The notes under the pieces were generated by a model. It did not search any database, was not told the DNA's origin, and saw only the letters and a list, made by a program, of their open reading frames with translations. Positions 49,749 to 60,343 of a DNA stretch of 64,000 bases are shown here, piece by piece. Each line of letters begins with the position of its first letter. Positions within the stretch are counted from its first letter, which is position 1. This stretch comes from Falsiroseomonas ponticola (GTDB lineage Bacteria > Pseudomonadota > Alphaproteobacteria > Acetobacterales > Acetobacteraceae). The DNA lies in NCBI RefSeq assembly GCF_016805305.1, contig NZ_JAERQN010000007.1, positions 124,001 to 188,000 of the forward strand. Direction: 5' to 3'. Both the position numbers and the translations under genes were made by a program.

Positions 49749-51350
49749 ATGGATCGCAGGTCGTTCATCAAGGCCGGTGTGGCGGCGGGTGCCGTCGCGG
49801 CGGGCGGAGGCTTCGCCGCGCCGGCGCTCTCCCAGGGCGCCAATGCGCGCACGCTGCGCTTCGTGCCGCAGGCCAACCTGGCCAATTTCGACCCGATCTG
49901 GGGCACGCAATACGTCGTCCGCAACGCCGCCGTGCTGGTGTGGGACACGCTCTACGGCTTCGACGACAAGCTGGAGCCGCAGCGCCAGATGGTGGAGGGG
50001 GAGGAAGTCTCCGCCGACGGCAAGACCTGGACCTTCAAGCTGCGCACCGGCCTGCGCTTCCATGACAATGAGCCGGTGCTGGCCAAGGACGTCGTCGCCT
50101 CCATCGTCCGCTGGATGCCGCGCGACCCGATGGGCCAGATCCTGCGCCGGCTGAACGAGGAGCTGGTGGCGGTGGATGACCGCACCATCCGCTGGCGGCT
50201 TTCCGCGCCCTTCACCAAGATGAAGATGGCGCTGGGCAAGAACGCGACGCCGATGTGCTTCATCATGCCGGAGCGGATCGCGACGCGCTTCGACAGCTTC
50301 ACGCAGATCAACGAATATGTCGGCTCCGGCCCCATGCGCTTCGTGCGCAACGAATGGGTGCCCGGCGCGCGCGCCGTCTTCCAGCGCTTCGACGGCTATG
50401 TGCCGCGCAACGAGCCCGCGAGCTGGCTGGCCGGCGGCAAGCGCATGATGGTCGATCGCGTCGAATGGATCGTGATGCCCGACCCGGCCACCGCTTCCGC
50501 CGCGCTGCAGAACGGCGAGGTGGATTGGTGGGAGAACCCGATCACCGACCTGGTGCCGGTGCTGCGCCGCAACCGCAACATCGCGGTCGATATCGCCGAC
50601 CCGCTGGGCAACATCGGCGCCTTCCGCATGAACCACCTGCACGCGCCCTTCAACAACGTGAAGGTGCGCCAGGCCGTGATGACGGCGCTGAACCAGGAAG
50701 ACTACATGACGGCGCTGGTCGGCAACGACCGCAACCTGTGGAAGGTGATGGGCGGCTTCTTCACGCCGGACACGCCGCTCTACACCGAGGCCGGCGGCGC
50801 CATGATGAAGGCCGCGAACCTGGAGCGCGGCCGCCAGCTGCTGCGCGAATCCGGCTACAACAACGAGCCGGTGACCTGCATCGTCGCGCAGGACCAGCCC
50901 ATCACCAAGGCGCTGGGCGACGTGACGGCGGATCTGCTGAAGAAGCTCGGCATGAATGTGGACTTCGTCGCGACGGATTGGGGCACGGTCGGCCAGCGCC
51001 GCGCGATGAAGAACCCGCCCGGCCAGGGCGGCTGGTCCATGTTCCACACCTGGCATGCGGGCGCCGACGCCATCAACCCGATCCTCTACAACGCCGTCCG
51101 CGCCAATGGCGACGGCGCCTGGTTCGGCTGGCCCGATGTTCCGGCGGTGGAGGCGGAGGTGCCGAACTGGCTTGCCGCATCCAGCCTCGCGGAGGAGAAG
51201 GCGGCGATCGATCGCCTGAACGCCGCGGCGGTGGAGAATGTCGTCTATTGCCCGACCGGCTTCTTCCTGACCTACCAGGCCTGGCGCCGGAACGTCTCCG
51301 GCATCGTGAAGGGGCCGATTCCCTTCGCCTGGGGCGTCAGCAAGACCTGA
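49749..51350 (+). CDS. DppA/OppA-like ABC substrate-binding protein, tandem copy 5
   Basis: 533 residues. Leader MDRRSFIKAGVAAGAVAAG is the clearest Tat signal of the set (RRSFIK). RFVPQANLANFDPIWGTQYV, LVWDTLYG, LRFHDNEPVLAKDVVASI and NGEVDWWENP are family features. It lacks the conserved RDC cysteine of the other copies (AKDV instead). It is the copy nearest to the transporter genes, 20 bases before dppB, so it is probably the cognate receptor of the operon. Confidence 0.95.
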   Translation: MDRRSFIKAGVAAGAVAAGGGFAAPALSQGANARTLRFVPQANLANFDPIWGTQYVVRNAAVLVWDTLYGFDDKLEPQRQMVEGEEVSADGKTWTFKLRTGLRFHDNEPVLAKDVVASIVRWMPRDPMGQILRRLNEELVAVDDRTIRWRLSAPFTKMKMALGKNATPMCFIMPERIATRFDSFTQINEYVGSGPMRFVRNEWVPGARAVFQRFDGYVPRNEPASWLAGGKRMMVDRVEWIVMPDPATASAALQNGEVDWWENPITDLVPVLRRNRNIAVDIADPLGNIGAFRMNHLHAPFNNVKVRQAVMTALNQEDYMTALVGNDRNLWKVMGGFFTPDTPLYTEAGGAMMKAANLERGRQLLRESGYNNEPVTCIVAQDQPITKALGDVTADLLKKLGMNVDFVATDWGTVGQRRAMKNPPGQGGWSMFHTWHAGADAINPILYNAVRANGDGAWFGWPDVPAVEAEVPNWLAASSLAEEKAAIDRLNAAAVENVVYCPTGFFLTYQAWRRNVSGIVKGPIPFAWGVSKT

Positions 51351-51370
51351 TCTGAAGGAAGCGTACCCGG

Positions 51371-52312
51371 ATGTTCGCCTACATCGTCCGCCGAATCCTC
51401 GCCACGATCCCCGTCATGGCGATCGTGGCGCTGTTCGTCTTCTCCCTTCTCTACATCGCCCCGGGCGATCCGGCCGCGGTGATCGCGGGGGATCAGGCGA
51501 CGCCGGCGGATGTGGAGCGCATCCGGGCGAGCCTCGGCCTCGACCGCCCCTATCTGGTGCGGTTCGGGGCCTGGCTCTGGGACATCCTGCGGGGTGACCT
51601 CGGGACGTCCATCTTCACCAACCTGCCGGTCGCGACGATGATCCAGCAGCGGATCGAGCCGACGCTGTCGCTGATGATCGTCACGCTGATCCTGGCCGTC
51701 TCCATCGCCGTGCCGATGGGCGTGGTGGCGGCCTGGCGGCAGGGCACCTGGATCGACCGCGCGGTGATGGGCTTCGCGGTGCTGGGCTTTTCCGTGCCCG
51801 TCTTCGTGGTGGGCTACGTGCTGGCCTATGTCTTCGCCCTCGAACTCGATTGGCTGCCGGTGCAGGGCTATACGCCCTTCAGCCGCGGCTTCTTCCCCTG
51901 GCTGGAGAATCTGATCCTGCCGGCGGTGGCGCTGGGGTCCGTCTATATCGCCCTGATCGCCCGCATCACGCGCGCCACGATGCTGGAGGTGCTGCAGCAG
52001 GACTACATCCGCACCGCCAAGGCCAAGGGCGTGGGGCAGCGTTCCATCCTGTTCATGCATGCGCTGAAGAACGCGGCGGTGCCGATCGTGACCGTCATCG
52101 GCATCGGCATCGCGCTGCTGATCGGCGGCGCCGTCGTGACGGAAAGCGTCTTCGCCATCCCGGGCCTCGGCCGCCTGACGGTGGATGCCATCCTGCGGCG
52201 CGACTACCCCGTCATCCAGGGCGTCGTGCTGCTGTTCTCCTTCATCTACGTGCTGGTCAATCTCGCGATCGACCTGGCCTATACCCTGTTCGACCCGAGG
52301 ATCCGGTATTGA
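51371..52312 (+). CDS. peptide/nickel ABC transporter permease, DppB type
   Basis: 313 residues, six membrane helices. N-terminal MFAYIVRRILATIPVMAIVALFVF and the DppB hallmarks GDPAAVIAGDQATPADVERIR, LGLDRPYLVRFG, the EAA coupling loop AKGVGQRSILFMHALKNAAVP and the final ETVF-like ESVFAIPGLGRL are all present. With DppC it forms the inner-membrane channel of an oligopeptide-type importer. It is 20 bases after copy 5 of the receptors and overlaps dppC by 4 bases (TTGA). Confidence 0.95.
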   Translation: MFAYIVRRILATIPVMAIVALFVFSLLYIAPGDPAAVIAGDQATPADVERIRASLGLDRPYLVRFGAWLWDILRGDLGTSIFTNLPVATMIQQRIEPTLSLMIVTLILAVSIAVPMGVVAAWRQGTWIDRAVMGFAVLGFSVPVFVVGYVLAYVFALELDWLPVQGYTPFSRGFFPWLENLILPAVALGSVYIALIARITRATMLEVLQQDYIRTAKAKGVGQRSILFMHALKNAAVPIVTVIGIGIALLIGGAVVTESVFAIPGLGRLTVDAILRRDYPVIQGVVLLFSFIYVLVNLAIDLAYTLFDPRIRY

Positions 52313-53256
52313 GCACCGCGACCATGGATGGCGGCCGCGCCGCCCCGCTTCAGCCCCACGCCCTTCCACCGGGCGTGAACGTCGCCCCCGAGATGGGCGA
52401 CATCATGCCGGCGGTGAAGGCCAAGAAGGGCTTCATCGGCTTCCTGCGCCGCAACCCGACCATCGCGATCGGCGGCTTCCTGGTGCTGGTGATGGTCTGC
52501 ATCGCCATCTTCGCGCCCTACCTGGCGCACCGGGACCCGACGGCGCTGGCGCCGGCGCTGCGGACGCGGGAGCCCTCCGCGCAGTTCTGGTTCGGCACGG
52601 ACATGCTGGGCCGCGACGTCTATTCGCGCGTGCTGCATGGCGCGCGCGTGTCGCTGACCGTCGGCTTCTCGGTCGCCTTCTGCGCTTCCGTCATCGGCCT
52701 GACCATCGGCCTGATCTCCGGCTTCATCCGGCTGGCGGACAGCATCATCATGCGGTTCATGGACGGCATGATGTCCATCCCGCCGATCCTGCTGGCGATC
52801 GCGCTGATGGCGCTGACGCGGGGCAGCGTGGGGAACGTCATCCTCGCCATCACCATCGCGGAGATCCCGCGCGTGTCGCGCCTGGTGCGCGGCGTGGTGC
52901 TGAGCCTGCGGGAGCAGCCCTATGTGGATGCGGCCGTCGCCTCCGGCACGCGGACGCCGATGATCATCCTGCGCCACATCCTGCCGAACACGCTGGCGCC
53001 GCTGACGGTGCAGGCCACTTATATCTGCGCCAGCGCCATGATCACCGAAGCGATCCTGAGCTTCATCGGCGCCGGCACGCCGCCCATCATCCCGTCCTGG
53101 GGCAACATCATGGCGGAAGGCCGGGCGCTGTGGCAGGTGAAGCCCTACATCGTCTTCTTCCCCGCGGTGTTCCTCTCCATCACCGTGCTCGCCGTGAACC
53201 TGCTGGGTGACGGCCTGCGCGACGCCCTCGACCCCCGCATGGCCAAGAGGCTCTGA
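52309..53256 (+). CDS. peptide/nickel ABC transporter permease, DppC type
   Basis: 315 residues from TTG 52309, preferred over ATG 52324 because a GAGG site precedes it and TTGA overlaps the dppB stop. It has a cytoplasmic N-terminus of about 50 residues, a first helix (IAIGGFLVLVMVCIAIFAP), then FGTDMLGRDVYSRVLHGARVS and the coupling loop PYVDAAVASGTRTPMIILRH, and ends in DGLRDALDPR, all typical of DppC. It pairs with DppB in the inner membrane. Confidence 0.94.
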   Translation: MSTATMDGGRAAPLQPHALPPGVNVAPEMGDIMPAVKAKKGFIGFLRRNPTIAIGGFLVLVMVCIAIFAPYLAHRDPTALAPALRTREPSAQFWFGTDMLGRDVYSRVLHGARVSLTVGFSVAFCASVIGLTIGLISGFIRLADSIIMRFMDGMMSIPPILLAIALMALTRGSVGNVILAITIAEIPRVSRLVRGVVLSLREQPYVDAAVASGTRTPMIILRHILPNTLAPLTVQATYICASAMITEAILSFIGAGTPPIIPSWGNIMAEGRALWQVKPYIVFFPAVFLSITVLAVNLLGDGLRDALDPRMAKRL

Positions 53257-53261
53257 TCACC

Positions 53262-54250
<989 letters not shown>

Positions 54251-54254
<4 letters not shown>

Positions 54255-55300
54255 GCCAGCCCCTGTTGCAGGTCAACGACCTCAAGAAGCACTTCCCGAT
54301 CAAGGCCGGCTTCCTCGGCGGCACGACGGGCTATGTCTATGCCGTGGACGGCGTCTCTTTCGACATCGCGAAGGGGGAGACGCTGTCGCTGGTGGGCGAA
54401 TCCGGCTGCGGCAAGTCCACCGTGGGGAAGGCGCTGCTGCGTCTGTTTCCGCTGACGGCCGGCCAGGTGGTGCTGGGCGGCGACCGGATCGACGACATGC
54501 CGAACGGCACGCTGCGGCCGCTGCGGCGGAAGATGCAGGTGGTGTTCCAGGACCCCTTCAGCAGCCTTAATCCACGCATGAAGGTGCGGGACATCCTCGC
54601 GGAGCCTATCCGCAATTTCGGGCTGGCCAAGGATGCCGCGGACCTGGAGAAGCGGCTCGAAGGGCTGATGGACAAGGTCCGGCTGCCGCGGGATGCCATC
54701 AACCGCTGGCCGCATGAATTCTCCGGCGGCCAGCGCCAGCGCATCGGCATCGCGCGGGCGCTCGCGGGCGAGCCCGACCTGATCATCTGCGACGAGGCCG
54801 TCTCGGCGCTCGACGTCTCGGTGAAGGCGCAGATCGTCAACCTGCTGCAGGACCTGCAGGCCGAGCTTGGCCTGGCGATGCTGTTCATCAGCCACGACCT
54901 GGCGATCGTGGAGCACATGACGCACCGGGTCGCGGTCATGTACCTCGGCAAGATCGTGGAGGTGGCGCCCAAGCGGTCGCTGTTCGGGGCGCCGAAGCAT
55001 CCCTATACGGAGGCGCTGCTCTCCGCCGTGCCGGTGCCCATGCCGGGCGCGGCGCGGGAGCGCATCATCCTCAAGGGCGATGTGCCGAGCCCGATCAACC
55101 CGCCCAAGGGCTGCCGCTTCCACACGCGCTGCCCCTACGCCTTCGACCGCTGCCGGACGGAGGAGCCGCAGCTGCGGCCGGTGGCCGACGCGCTGGAGGA
55201 GGGGCATATCGCCGCCTGCCACCTGCATGACCGGCCGGCGGGGGAGAACCCGCTCTCCGGCGCTAAGGGGGCGCAGCTTCTGGCACTGGGCAGCGCCTGA
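54251..55300 (+). CDS. peptide/nickel ABC transporter ATPase, DppF type
   Basis: 349 residues. Walker A GESGCGKST, FQDPFSSLNPRM, signature FSGGQRQRIGIARAL and Walker B LIICDEAVSALD (Ala in place of the usual Pro, common in DppF) are visible. The C-terminus has GCRFHTRCPYAFDRC. It is the second ATPase and last gene of the dppBCDF set. A weak inverted repeat (55371-55378 with 55401-55408) in the gap after it may serve as terminator. Confidence 0.95.
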
Positions 55301-55417
55301 GCCGGGGAGGGGAGATTTGATCTCTCCTCCGCAACAAGGCGATTCCCGGGCGCGGCGGTTGCGCCAGGCTCCCCTCTCAACAGGCCGGCAAAGGCCGGTG
55401 GAGAGGGGGGAGACGCC

Positions 55418-56380
55418 ATGTTCGTGAACCGCCGCAGCCTGCTGGCCGCCACCACGCTGCCGAATTTCTCGGTCGCCCAGCCGCTCTGGCCGAGCCAGCC
55501 GGTGCGCTTCATCACGCCCTTCGCGCCGGGTGGCGGGGTGGATACGCTGGTCCGCCTCTACTGCGCGCGGCTGGGGGAGATCACCGGGCAGTCCTTCGTG
55601 GTCGAGAACCGGGCCGGGGCGGGCGGGAATATCGGGATGCTCGCCATCGCGCGGGCGCCGGCGGATGGGACGGTGATCGGCCTCGGCTCCGTCTCCTCTC
55701 TCGCCATCTCGCCGACGCTCAGGGCCGATATCCCCTTCGATGTGGAGCGGGACTTCACCTATGTGGGCGGGCTCTGGCAGCTGCCGAACCTGCTGATCCT
55801 CAACAACGACGTGCCGGCGCGGACGGTGCCGGAGCTGATCGAGGTGATCCGCCGGGCACCGGGGCAGTACACCTTCGCCAGCCCGGGATCCGGCACCACC
55901 GTGCACCTGTCCGGGGAGATGTTCCGGCAGATGGCGGGGCTCGACATGGTGCATGTGCCCTATCGCGGCGGCGCCGCGGCGCAGATCGATGTCATGGCCG
56001 GACGGGTGCACATGATCTTCGACAACATTCCGCAGAGCCTGGCGACGGCGAGGGCCGGCAAGGCGCGGGCGCTGGCGGTGACCAGCCTGCGCCGCAGCCC
56101 CTTCGCGCCGGAAATCCCGGCCATGGCCGAGTTCCTGCCCGGATTCGACATCACCTCCTGGGGCAGCGTCGTCGGGCCGGCGGGCCTGCCGGCGCCGGTC
56201 GTGGCGCGGCTGTCGGCGCTGACGGCACAGGTGCTGGACGACCCGGCCTTCAATGCGCGGCTGGCCGAGAACGGCGCCGGCGCCTGGCGGCAATCCCCGG
56301 AGGAGCTCACCGCCTTCCGGCGGGCTTCGGAGGCGCAGCTGGCGCCGGTGATCCGGGCCTCCGGCGCGCGGGTGGAGTAG
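55418..56380 (+). CDS. Bug-family tripartite tricarboxylate-type substrate-binding protein
   Basis: 320 residues. The leader FVNRRSLLAATTLPNFSVAQ is short and twin-arginine-like. The Bug core follows: WPSQPVRFITPFAPGGGVD, FVVENRAGAGGNIGMLAIARAP, YTFASPGSGTTVHLSGEMF and MVHVPYRGGAAAQIDVMAG. It is more distant from the two Bug genes at 5.5-8.1 kb than those are from each other. It sits between the dpp genes and the molybdenum hydroxylase genes; the latter start 108 bases later on the same strand, so it may capture the hydroxylase substrate. No TctAB genes nearby. Confidence 0.93.
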   Translation: MFVNRRSLLAATTLPNFSVAQPLWPSQPVRFITPFAPGGGVDTLVRLYCARLGEITGQSFVVENRAGAGGNIGMLAIARAPADGTVIGLGSVSSLAISPTLRADIPFDVERDFTYVGGLWQLPNLLILNNDVPARTVPELIEVIRRAPGQYTFASPGSGTTVHLSGEMFRQMAGLDMVHVPYRGGAAAQIDVMAGRVHMIFDNIPQSLATARAGKARALAVTSLRRSPFAPEIPAMAEFLPGFDITSWGSVVGPAGLPAPVVARLSALTAQVLDDPAFNARLAENGAGAWRQSPEELTAFRRASEAQLAPVIRASGARVE

Positions 56381-56488
56381 GAAGGCGCCTCGCCTGCCGC
56401 TTGACGTTCGGCGGGGCGAGGGCGACTCTCTCCCCCAGGGAGCGGCCCCTGTTCCGGGGCTGGCCAATGGAATCTGGGGAGAGGCGCG

Positions 56489-56995
<507 letters not shown>

Positions 56996-57091
56996 TCTTC
57001 GCCGGTTGGGTGCTCCGCCGCGCCAAGGCCCCGGGAGAGGGCCGCGCGGCGGCGGGCCAGCCTGTTGCACGTCAACGGGGAGGATAGGTTC

Positions 57092-59473
57092 ATGAACGTC
57101 GTGCAGCCCTTCGAGGGCATTGGCGCCAGCGTGCGCCGCAAGGAAGATTTCCGGTTCCTGCAGGGTCGCGGCATGTACACGGACGACATCAATCGTCCGG
57201 GCCAGACCCACGCCTTCATCCTGCGCAGCCCGCATGCGCATGCGACCATCAACGGCATCGACACGGCGGCCGCCAAGGCCATGCCGGGGGTGCTGGCGGT
57301 CTTCACCAGCGCGGACATGGCGGCCATCGGCGGCCTGCCCTGCGGCTGGCAGATCCACAACAAGGATGGCTCCCCGATGGCGGAGCCGAAGCACCCGGTG
57401 CTGGCGGAGGGCAAGGTCCGCCATGTCGGCGATCCCGTCGCCGTGGTGGTGGCGGAGACGCGGTCCCAGGCGCGGGATGCGGCGGAGGCCATCGTGGTGG
57501 ACTACGCGCCGCTGCCCGGCGTCTCCACGACGGAGGCCGCGATCGCGCCCGGTGCGCCGGCGGTGCATGACGGCGTGGCGGGGAACCTCTGCTACGACTG
57601 GCATATCGGCGACAAGGCGGCGACGGATGCGGCCTTCGCCAAGGCCCACAAGGTGGTGAAGTTCTCCACCACCAACAACCGCCTGGTGCCGAACGCGATG
57701 GAGCCGCGCTCCGCCATCGGCGAATACGATTCCATGAGCGGCGACTACACGCTCTACACCACCAGCCAGAACCCGCATGTGATCCGGCTGCTGATGGGCG
57801 CCTTCGTGCTGGCGATCCCGGAGAGCAAGCTGCGCGTCGTGGCGCCGGATGTCGGCGGCGGCTTCGGCAGCAAGATCTACCACTATGCCGAGGAAGCGAT
57901 CGTCACCTGGGCCTCGGCCAAGGTGAAGCGGCCGATCAAGTGGACCGCGGACCGCACCGAGAGCTTCATGTCCGACGCGCATGGCCGTGACCATGTGAGC
58001 ACGGCCGAGCTGGCGCTGGATGCTGACGGAAAGATCCTGGGGCTGAAGGTGCACACGCTGGCCAATATGGGGGCCTATCTCTCCACCTTCGCGCCCTGCG
58101 TGCCGACCTACCTCTACGCCACGCTGCTGGCGGGCGTGTACACGACGCCGGTGATCTATGCCGAGGTGAAGGCGGTCTTCACCCATACCGTGCCGGTCGA
58201 TGCCTATCGCGGCGCCGGGCGGCCGGAGGCGACCTATCTGCTCGAGCGGCTGATGGACGTCGCGGCGCGGGAGATCGGGATGGACCGGGTGGAGTTCCGC
58301 AAGAAGAACTTCATCCCGGTCGATGCCTTCCCCTACCAGACGCCGGTCGCGCTGCAATACGACAGCGGCGACTACTTCTCGACCCTCGCGGAGGCGCTGA
58401 AGACCGCGGACTGGGCGGGCTTCGAGGCACGGCGGGAAGCGGCGAAGGCGAAGGGCAAGCTGCGCGGCATCGGCATCTCCACCTACCTGGAGGCCTGCGG
58501 CATCGCGCCCTCCGCCGTCGTCGGCAGCCTCGGCGCGCGGGCGGGTCTGTACGAAGTGGGCACCATCCGCGTGCATCCGACGGGCAGCGTGACGGTGCTG
58601 ACCGGCACGCACAGCCACGGCCAGGGGCATGAGACGACCCTGGCGCAGCTGGTGGCGGACAAGCTCGGCGTGCCAATCGCCAATGTGGACATCGTGCATG
58701 GCGACACCGCCAAGGTGCCCTTCGGCATGGGCACCTATGGCAGCCGGTCGCTGGCCGTCGGCGGCAGCGCGATGGACAAGGCGATGGACAAGATCATCGC
58801 CAAGGGCAAGCGCATCGCCGCGCACCTGATGGAAGCCAGCGTCGAGGATGTGGAGTTCGAGCGCGGGACCTTCCGCGTGGCGGGGACGGACAAGACCAAG
58901 TCCCTGACCGACATCAGCCTGACCGCTTATGTCCCCCACAACTACCCGATCGAGGAGATCGAGCCGGGGCTGGAGGAGACGGCCTTCTACGACCCGAAGA
59001 ACTTCACCTATCCCGGCGGCTGCCACATCGCGGAAGTCGAGATCGACACGGAGACGGGCAAGGTCTCCATGGTGAACTTCACGGCGGTGGACGATGTGGG
59101 CCGCGTCATCAACCCGATGATCGTGGAAGGCCAGGTGCAGGGCGGCGTCGCCCAGGGCATCGGCCAGGCGCTGCTGGAAGCGGCCGTCTATGATGCGGAA
59201 GGGCAGCTCATCAGCGGGTCGATGATGGACTACACCATGCCGCGCGCCGATGACCTGGCGCCGGTCTCGGTCGCGACGCACACCACGCTCTGCACGCACA
59301 ACCCGCTGGGGGTGAAGGGGTGTGGCGAGGTGGGGGCGATCGGGTCGCCGCCCGCCGTCATGAATGCCGTGGTTGACGCGCTGCGTGATTTCGGCGTGAA
59401 CCATGTGGAGATGCCGGCGACGCCGGCGAAGATCTGGAACATCATCCACGGCCACCGCCTGGCGGCCGAGTGA
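57092..59473 (+). CDS. molybdenum hydroxylase large subunit, molybdopterin-binding (CoxL-like, form II)
   Basis: 793 residues from ATG 57092 (GGGGAGGA site). Domains: the a/b hammerhead, then molybdopterin-binding halves with GGGFGSK, the active-site loop AYRGAGR (371-377) and the catalytic Glu746 in GVKGCGEVG. The loop is the form II type; true CO dehydrogenase carries AYRCSFR with an active-site Cys. This enzyme therefore more likely hydroxylates an aldehyde, purine or N-heterocycle. It is placed between the S and M subunit genes. Confidence 0.94.
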   Translation: MNVVQPFEGIGASVRRKEDFRFLQGRGMYTDDINRPGQTHAFILRSPHAHATINGIDTAAAKAMPGVLAVFTSADMAAIGGLPCGWQIHNKDGSPMAEPKHPVLAEGKVRHVGDPVAVVVAETRSQARDAAEAIVVDYAPLPGVSTTEAAIAPGAPAVHDGVAGNLCYDWHIGDKAATDAAFAKAHKVVKFSTTNNRLVPNAMEPRSAIGEYDSMSGDYTLYTTSQNPHVIRLLMGAFVLAIPESKLRVVAPDVGGGFGSKIYHYAEEAIVTWASAKVKRPIKWTADRTESFMSDAHGRDHVSTAELALDADGKILGLKVHTLANMGAYLSTFAPCVPTYLYATLLAGVYTTPVIYAEVKAVFTHTVPVDAYRGAGRPEATYLLERLMDVAAREIGMDRVEFRKKNFIPVDAFPYQTPVALQYDSGDYFSTLAEALKTADWAGFEARREAAKAKGKLRGIGISTYLEACGIAPSAVVGSLGARAGLYEVGTIRVHPTGSVTVLTGTHSHGQGHETTLAQLVADKLGVPIANVDIVHGDTAKVPFGMGTYGSRSLAVGGSAMDKAMDKIIAKGKRIAAHLMEASVEDVEFERGTFRVAGTDKTKSLTDISLTAYVPHNYPIEEIEPGLEETAFYDPKNFTYPGGCHIAEVEIDTETGKVSMVNFTAVDDVGRVINPMIVEGQVQGGVAQGIGQALLEAAVYDAEGQLISGSMMDYTMPRADDLAPVSVATHTTLCTHNPLGVKGCGEVGAIGSPPAVMNAVVDALRDFGVNHVEMPATPAKIWNIIHGHRLAAE

Positions 59474-59485
59474 GGGACGAGAGCC

Positions 59486-60283
59486 ATGTATGATTTCGAA
59501 TACCACAAGCCGTCCTCCGTGGCCGATGCGGTCAAGATCCTGGCCGCCGATCCCGATGCGCGCGCCATCTCCGGCGGCATGACGCTGCTGCCGGCGCTGA
59601 AGCTGCGGCTGAACAAGCCGACCTCCGTGGTGGACCTCTCCGGCATCGCCGATCTGCGCGGCGTGAAGCGGGAAGGGGGCAAGATCGTCATCGGCGCGCT
59701 GACGAAGCACTACGAGGTCGCGACCTCCGCGGAGGTGAAGGCGGCGATCCCGGCGCTGGCGGCGATGGCGGCCAGCATCGGCGACACGCAGGTGCGCAAC
59801 CGCGGCACCATGGGCGGGTCCGTCGCCAACAACGACCCCTCCGCCGATTATCCGGCGGCGCTGCTGGCGCTGGGCGCCACGATCCAGACCGACCGGCGCA
59901 CGATCAGCGCCGACGACTTCTTCCAGGGCATGTTCGCCACGGCGCTGGAGGCGGGGGAGCTGGTGACGGCGATCCACATCCCGGTGCCGGAGAAGGCGGG
60001 CTACGCCAAGATGAAGAACCCGGCCAGCCGCTACTCCATGGCCGGCGTCTTCGTGGCCAAGGGCCCGGCCGGCGTGCGCGTGGCGGTGAACGGCGCGGGC
60101 AACAATGGCGTGTTCCGCGAAGCGGCGATGGAGGCCGCGCTGTCGGCCAACTGGTCCGCGGATGCCGTGGCGGGGATCAAGGTCGATCCGTCCGGCATGA
60201 ACGGCGACATCCATGGCAGCGCCGAATACCGCGCCCACCTGGTGACGGTGATGGCCAAGCGCGCGGTCGTCGACGCCAGCTGA
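59486..60283 (+). CDS. molybdenum hydroxylase medium subunit, FAD-binding (CoxM/CutM type)
   Basis: 265 residues, slightly short for the family. The FAD contacts AISGGMTLLPALKLRL and QVRNRGTMGGSVANNDPSADYPAALLAL are present, with the CO_deh_flav_C domain toward the end. It receives electrons from the [2Fe-2S] subunit and passes them to the external acceptor. It begins 12 bases after coxL-like and is closed by an intrinsic terminator. No CoxD/E/F/G-like maturation genes are nearby. Confidence 0.95.
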   Translation: MYDFEYHKPSSVADAVKILAADPDARAISGGMTLLPALKLRLNKPTSVVDLSGIADLRGVKREGGKIVIGALTKHYEVATSAEVKAAIPALAAMAASIGDTQVRNRGTMGGSVANNDPSADYPAALLALGATIQTDRRTISADDFFQGMFATALEAGELVTAIHIPVPEKAGYAKMKNPASRYSMAGVFVAKGPAGVRVAVNGAGNNGVFREAAMEAALSANWSADAVAGIKVDPSGMNGDIHGSAEYRAHLVTVMAKRAVVDAS

Positions 60284-60309
60284 ACCCGCGTCCCGCGGGC
60301 CTGAGAGAC

Positions 60310-60338
60310 GGGGGGCGCCGCCAGGCGTCCCCCTTTTT
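60310..60338 (+). terminator. Rho-independent terminator of the molybdenum hydroxylase operon
   Basis: A 10-bp stem with one G-T pair (60310-60319 with 60324-60333), a GCCA loop and TTTTT. Only 26 bases after the last stop. Confidence 0.9.
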
Positions 60339-60343
60339 CGTGC

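Noticed and set aside
57092..59473. Carbon monoxide dehydrogenase (form I)
   Set aside because: The active-site loop is AYRGAGR instead of the Cys-containing form I loop.
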